From Vitellaria paradoxa (taxonomy: Eukaryota; Streptophyta; Magnoliopsida; Ericales; Sapotaceae), in assembly GCA_019916065.1 (NCBI GenBank), contig JAINTL010000036.1:186001-250000 (forward strand): DNA of 64,000 bases. Direction: 5' to 3'. A program made the translations under genes and the position numbers. Positions 58,301 through 64,000 of the stretch are shown in pieces. Position 1 is the stretch's first letter. Each line of letters starts with the position of its first letter. Under the pieces are notes generated by a model that saw nothing but the letters and a program-made list of their open reading frames with translations, did not search any database and was not told where the DNA came from.

Positions 58301-60260
58301 TAACCCAGCACCTCCACCCTCTGACTTACGAACCTATCCCATGCAGACCAGATCTCGACATCAATTTGTTGTTCATAAATAGTTCACTGATGGCACAATT
58401 TGATGGCCACTACCTTGTACTTTTATTGCCACTACAGATGATGGTATAAAAGAATCCACTTGTTTTACTGAGGCTATTAAGCAACCCTAGTGGCATACAG
58501 TTATGAACGAAGAATTCACAACTCTTCTTCACAATAGCACTTGGTATTTGGTTCCACCTTCACCTCATTATAACCTTGTTGGCTGTAAATGGATATTTAA
58601 AATTAAAAGAAAGGCTGATGGATCTATTGACAGGTACAAGGCGAGATTAGTTGCCACAGGATTTAATCAAATAGAATGAATTGATTATGGTGACACGTAC
58701 AGTCCCGTCGTCAAACCTATAACTATTCAGTTTGTCCTTTCTTTTACTGTTTCTACCAGATGGCCCACTAGACAGCTTGACATTAGCAATGCATTCCTTC
58801 TATGGTTTTCTTAAGGAAGACATCTACATGCACCAACCTTCAGGATATGCCCATCCATTCTTCCCAAATCATGTTTGCAAACTTTGTCAGTCAATTTATG
58901 GACTCAAACAATCTCCACGGGCCTGGTACTCTAGACTTAGCCAGCATTTATTCTCTCTTGGCTTTCAAAGTAGTAAGTCAGACTTATCATTATTTATTCT
59001 TAATAAGAAACCAATTCGTCTTTATATGCTCGTTTATGTAGATGATATCATCATCATTGGCTCGTGTTTGCATGCTATCTCTACTCTTATCTCACAACTA
59101 CAGCAGGTCTTTGCAGTTAAACACTTGGGGGATCTCAATTATTTCTTGGGCATCAATACATTTAAAGTTCTTGAGGGACTTCACTTGTCACAACAACACT
59201 ATATTTTTATTATCCTCAAGCGGACAAATATACTTATAGCTAAACCAGCCTCATTTCCTATGTCTACCTCCTCTAAACTCAGCAAGTTTGATGGTGAAGC
59301 TTTTGCTGACCCTACTCTTTTCTGCAGCACTGTGGAAGCTCTTCAGTAGTCTATCTCTCATTTGGCCCGACATCTTATTTGCAGTCAATCGTATATGCTA
59401 GTATCTTTATCGCCCAACTATGAATCATTGGACTGCCATCAAACAGATTTTACACTATCTCAAGCATACCATTCATTTTGGCCTTCTCTTTCATTCTGGG
59501 CCTTCTCTTGAACTTTGTGCTTTCTTAGATGCAGATTGGGCAGGCTATCCTGATGATCGTCGATCCATAACTGGGTATTGTGTGTTTCTTGGCCCAAATC
59601 TTATATCTTGGTCCTCTCGCAAACAACCTACTATTTCTCGTTCTAATACTGAGGCTGAATATCGGACCTTAGCTAATACAGCGGCTGAGCTCATCTGAAT
59701 TCAATCAACTTCTCTTTGAACTGGGCATTCCCACTACTCGACCTCTTACTCTCTATTGTGATAATATTGGAGTCACGTATCTTACTGTTAATCCTGCTTT
59801 TCATGCTCGAACTAAACGCATCGAAATTGACTATCACTTTGTTTGAGACTGGGTTACAACAAAACAGCTATTTGTTTAGTTTTTTTCTAGCAGAGATCAA
59901 ATCGCCGACAGCTTAGCTAAACCTTTGCTCACCTCACAGTTTGCTACAGTGGTTTCCAATCTCAACATTCGTCTTTTATCATTGGGATTGCAGAAGCATA
60001 TTGAAGACAACCCAGATTCAACAAATAATCAATCATCTCCTTCCATTCAGTCATGTAGATAAGAAAGGTTTTTTTGATTCACCTTGATTCTAGGATTTTG
60101 ATGAAATTAGCCCAACTTAGTTCAAGGGATACGATTAATTGTAGAGGTAATTTGTCTCTATAATTGGTTATACACGTGTATAAATAGGATGCTAAAGGCC
60201 TCTACATTGGCAAGCCAAAATACAGTTTTCCTACCATTATCTTTTATTTGTTCTGTTTTA
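55372..60260 (+). mobile_element. Ty1/copia LTR retrotransposon, degenerate, copy B
   Basis: 5' LTR 55372-55654 (283 bases, longer than its partner because GAAGATAA(T/C)C(C/T)AGATTCGGC is doubled near its start) and 3' LTR 60000-60260. TATGT flanks both ends (55367-55371 and 60261-60265), the same as copy A. The primer-binding site TGGTATCAAAGCG follows the 5' LTR. Confidence 0.92.
55696..59935 (+). pseudogene. copia gag-pol remnant, copy B
   Basis: Starts MALELSSDTPSTT. Gag has an intact zinc knuckle text CQLCNTLGHTAL followed by a stop in place of the Gln before the last Cys (about 56,619-56,662). The protease motif reads WYFDTGPTHHLT at about 56,750. The HHCC zinc region and integrase core (YTDVWGPTPV) span about 57,130-57,700. 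RT is about 58,550-59,340; a 205-codon open stretch (58,732-59,349) includes YGLKQSPRAWYSRL and LVYVDDIIIIGS. RNase H ([20 protein letters not shown] ... RSNTEAEYR) is at about 59,420-59,700. Stops and frameshifts prevent a full product. It is somewhat better kept than copy A. Confidence 0.9.
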
Positions 60261-60265
60261 TATGT

Positions 60266-63200
60266 GAACTCCATTATGAAGAAGCGCACTGGCTTCCTCT
60301 GAATATCATCATCTAATTAGCACCGTTGATCATTCAAGTGCTTTCTAGATTTTAAACAATACTTCTATTGTTTGTTTAGAGATATATTATTAATTGTTTT
60401 ATTTGATATATAATAACTAGTAATAACTTATGCCTACGTCACTATAAACAAAATTAGTATTAAGTTTCTTATATATTCAATGTTGGACAAAAAGTTCAAA
60501 TCGAAAATATTATGATAATTCCTGAGTTTTAATTTTTTTTTCCAAAACTTTAGACTATATTAATTATTACGTGTGTTTTGGTTTCTTTCTATCTGCAATT
60601 AATTTTTAATAAGTATCGTCAAAGAAAACATAAATTATAATATTTTAATTTGGAAGGTTCAACTTCCTAAAAATCATAAATGGGTAGAATTTAAGTTGAC
60701 AGTTTTAATTTGATGTCCAACCCGTTTTGTGAAATAGATGATAATAAGGTCCAATAAAATAAGAATTGAACAGGAATTTAAAAATATAAAAATGATTTCA
60801 ATCATGGAATAAAAGAAAAAATAATTCTTAACCATTAGATCTTAATTTGTGAGATAAACATTTTAAAAAACTATCCTATGTTACCGCATAGATTGAGAAT
60901 AATTGTGCAAGAAGGTATCCATGAAAAGTAAATATATTACATATTACAAATCAAACTTCATAATTTCATGGTAGGGAAAAAAAAACATAAAGCAATTAAG
61001 GTAAACTTTTCATAGGTGATGAAAGTAGCTTTAGTGCTGTGATATATATATATGTATATATATAATTTTTCATATCAGGCCAGTGCTTGGACAGAAATCA
61101 GTTGAAGTGCTACTGTTTCTTTATTCCTTCATTTCCTATAGAAGTTCTCACGTTAATGTATGTGACCTCCTTCGAAACGAGCTAGAAGTGGCATCGACTT
61201 CATTATCAAAATACAACCCTAACTTCATTGATGCAAGCCATTGAAAAATGATATTCTATCAAAAAATTTTGAAAAAAGAATTTATAAATCTTAAAATTTA
61301 TTATTTTAAATTAAAACAACCACTGAAATATACTTTAATTATAAAACTCTGTTTGACACATCATTCTTATAACTTATTTTAATAAATTATTCTAATAAAA
61401 TAGCATCACTCCAGTGGCTATATATATGCTCTCTTAGTACTCATATGTTATATTATTTAAGTGCTGTGTGATTTTCAAGCAATATATATAGTACTTCTCT
61501 CATTGTTTTTATTTTTATTGACATTACTGTTCTGTTTGACACTAGTAGACTAATAGATGTACGTGCTCATATATCAAAAAATTGGGCAAGAAAGTATTCC
61601 GAATCCTAGAAAGGATTATACATATGTTGTGGAAGTATCCTCCTAGCTAGATTACACATATATATGCTAGCATGAATTTTACTTTGTGTAATTATTGGAA
61701 AATTACACAGTATATTACCGTTCAAGATGCATGGACTTGTGAGGTCCAATGAAATCCACTCGTCCAAAAATTATATTTATTCTTTATTTTTTATATTTTT
61801 GTCACTATTCATTTAGAGATAATACTTCTACTTCACTGTTATCTTACTTTTTGCCTAACTGATTATGAATTTTAGATCCGTTCCTACAATCAAATTCATG
61901 TACATATGCACTATAGTTTTTGTTTAGTATTTCTTAAAATAGCACACAATTTGGCTTCCCGATATTAACTTGAAAGTTTTATTAATTATACATAGATAAC
62001 CAAATTCTACAAAAGAAAAAAAAAATTCCTTCAAAAGAAAAATAACTGAAACCTGAAATTGCATATGTCTAGCAAGGTGAAGTCCAAGTTTGGAAAACTT
62101 GGAAAGGTGTTATATGCTTGCATTTTTTCACTGGAAACTCCAAGTTTTCGGCATCTTCGGAGACCCACAAGTTATATCCTTTTTATCCGAGTAATTTGAG
62201 GAAAAAAATGTATCTTATTACCTAGCTGTGTGTGTTTCAATTTCCTTTTTATGTGTGTGTATATATATATATATATTTGGGTACATTCAGTGTTATATCA
62301 TGCACAAATCTACTAAGGTCTGGTCTCTTTGGCTAATTTGAATAGCAATTTGCAAATCCCAACTTGTCAAATGTACGTAAACTCGTTATAGAAAGAGTCA
62401 AAATTAAAAGCAGTACTAGTATCATTTTAATTCGTTCTGGTATATATATGAAAGACGATTGATCCACATGGGCTCAATCAACATATTTAATTTGCCTTCT
62501 CGACTAGGCTGTTGTGGGAGAAGCTCTTCATTAGCTTTTTTTTTTTATCTATTTTTGGCTCAAAATATTGGCACACTGAGCTCTCTAAAACATTGAGATT
62601 CTGTCTTTACTCTCTACTATTACTGCAAGTGTTGAATGACTCGAAAGTTAGTCGAATTCGATCTAAAAATGACCCCACCACTATCAATGTATAGTGCCTG
62701 TTGACAATGTACAAAGGAAAATGAATATTCCTGAGAGTAACAAAAATTAGAGAGTTTGTGGTGTTCAAAAGTAATCTTGCTGAACCTAATTAATTATAGT
62801 TCTGATGGACATATGATGTACATATTAGTGAAGGAACACATATTATGTATGCTTTTTTATTTACACGTTTAATTTGAAATAACTAACTATGTGAAAAATT
62901 ATTAAGATTTGAAATTCTTGTCATTATACTTTCATGTATGTCATTTGATTACAAATTCTTGATTCTCATAACGTACATTTGATTATAGCACTTAAGATAT
63001 TTTATTGTGAGTAGTTGGTCTTTAAATCCATCTCCATTGATTTATTTATTTTTCTACTGTTTGTCAATTCCATTTAAAAAAATGGGAGAATGGTTTAGGG
63101 TTGTCAATTTAATTTTAAATATTTTTTACCATATGCTACTTTGATTTATTTATTTGTGAGTTTCAGGAATAATGGGTTGCTTTTAATGAGCCTCTTTGCT

Positions 63201-64000
63201 ATGGAATTGTCAAAAATAGATTACAAAGTTTTTAGTGGCAGATTTCAAATAGAATATAGAGAAGTGATTTACGTCTAGTAGAAGTTCTAAGAGAATTGGT
63301 ATTCTAATTCAAGTTCTAGATGTGCAAGAAAGTCTAGAATTGAATTAGAACTTTTAGTGATAAAGCAAATTAAGTTTGAATGGAATTGAGACTTGTCCCT
63401 AAGCTATTACGATAAGTAAGAAATAAGGGCTGTGTTTCCTGTAGCCTACATACATGTAGCTTACTCAAAACTTCAAGTACTTGAAAAGTATTAGCATGCT
63501 CCGCAATTCGAGCTTGAGCAGTTTTGTTCATTCAAATTTCTTTCTCAATTGAAATACTTTTGTAGTTTTATATATATCTAATTTGTCTTAGAACAATAGG
63601 AAAGAGGAATTTATGAAAATAGATTAGAGATTTATTGAAAGCATTATCAAATAATTACTAGCAATTTTGTTTATATTCTACATGACGTCTTAAAGGAGTT
63701 CAATAATTGTTTGTCTTCCAAGGAGTCGGAAAACTTCTTCTTCACTTGGTCATGGTGCATCGAAGAGTCAAGAAAATAGTTTATAGAATAGGTTTCAAGA
63801 GTCGGTTTATTATATGCAAAATTTTGTAATTAATTTTATAGTGAAAGTATTTAAGTAATCTCTGAGATCAAACTAAGGTTTTAACTTAATGCTTTTTGGT
63901 AAAAGTTTTACCCTCAATAATCTTGTTACTCTTTATTGTTGTTTGATTACGTGCTTGTATCAATTATTATTGGATGAGCTATATTCTTTTTTGATATTTA
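60266..64000. other. Gene-free downstream part of copy B
   Basis: Aligns with 21,036-23,385 and 25,928-27,450 of copy A. It shows the empty site of the A solo LTR near 62,580 and lacks 165 bases present in A at 26,772-26,935. No conserved coding frame or RNA gene. The duplicate continues past the window end. Confidence 0.55.

Overview
This is AT-rich plant nuclear DNA, most likely from a eudicot. The evidence is intron-containing clade III SWEET sugar-transporter genes, a plant-type tRNA-Gln gene, copia and gypsy-type LTR elements, and many MITE, hAT-like and MULE-like insertions. Intact protein-coding capacity is low: only two complete genes are supported.

The main structure is a large direct (tandem) duplication. 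Copy A (about 1-27,470) and copy B (about 41,390-64,000) align in order along their whole length, and both run off the window. Each copy holds, in order: a small MITE; a non-autonomous LTR retroelement carrying a degraded NADP-malic enzyme exon and an unrecognised coding fragment; a tRNA-Gln locus (intact in A, deleted in B); conserved non-coding DNA; a pair of about 270-bp direct repeats; a complete six-exon SWEET gene of 289 codons; a degenerate Ty1/copia element with both LTRs and the same TATGT target duplication; and gene-free downstream DNA. The shared LTR elements and target duplications show that these insertions are older than the duplication.

Later insertions separate the copies. 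A-only: a MITE (684-1020), a hAT-like element (4692-5296), nested TIR/foldback elements (7595-9488), a MITE next to the SWEET TATA box (10030-10380), a MULE-like element with a 146-bp minisatellite (13208-15697) and a gypsy-type solo LTR (23391-25922). B-only: a solo LTR (42887-44474), an AT-rich 1.6-kb insertion (46901-48494) and a SINE-like element (50258-50521).

The spacer (27.5-41.4 kb) carries a fucosyltransferase-like pseudogene on the minus strand, broken by frameshifts and by a 2.3-kb TIR element that itself contains a SINE. It also holds a third, much decayed fragment of the duplicated unit (39.5-40.3 kb). The two SWEET proteins are almost identical over their seven membrane helices, but their C-terminal tails and core promoters differ, which is the pattern expected if regulation rather than transport has diverged. 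I found no operon-like system, CRISPR array or clearly new multi-gene system; the interest lies in the duplication history and the nested mobile elements.
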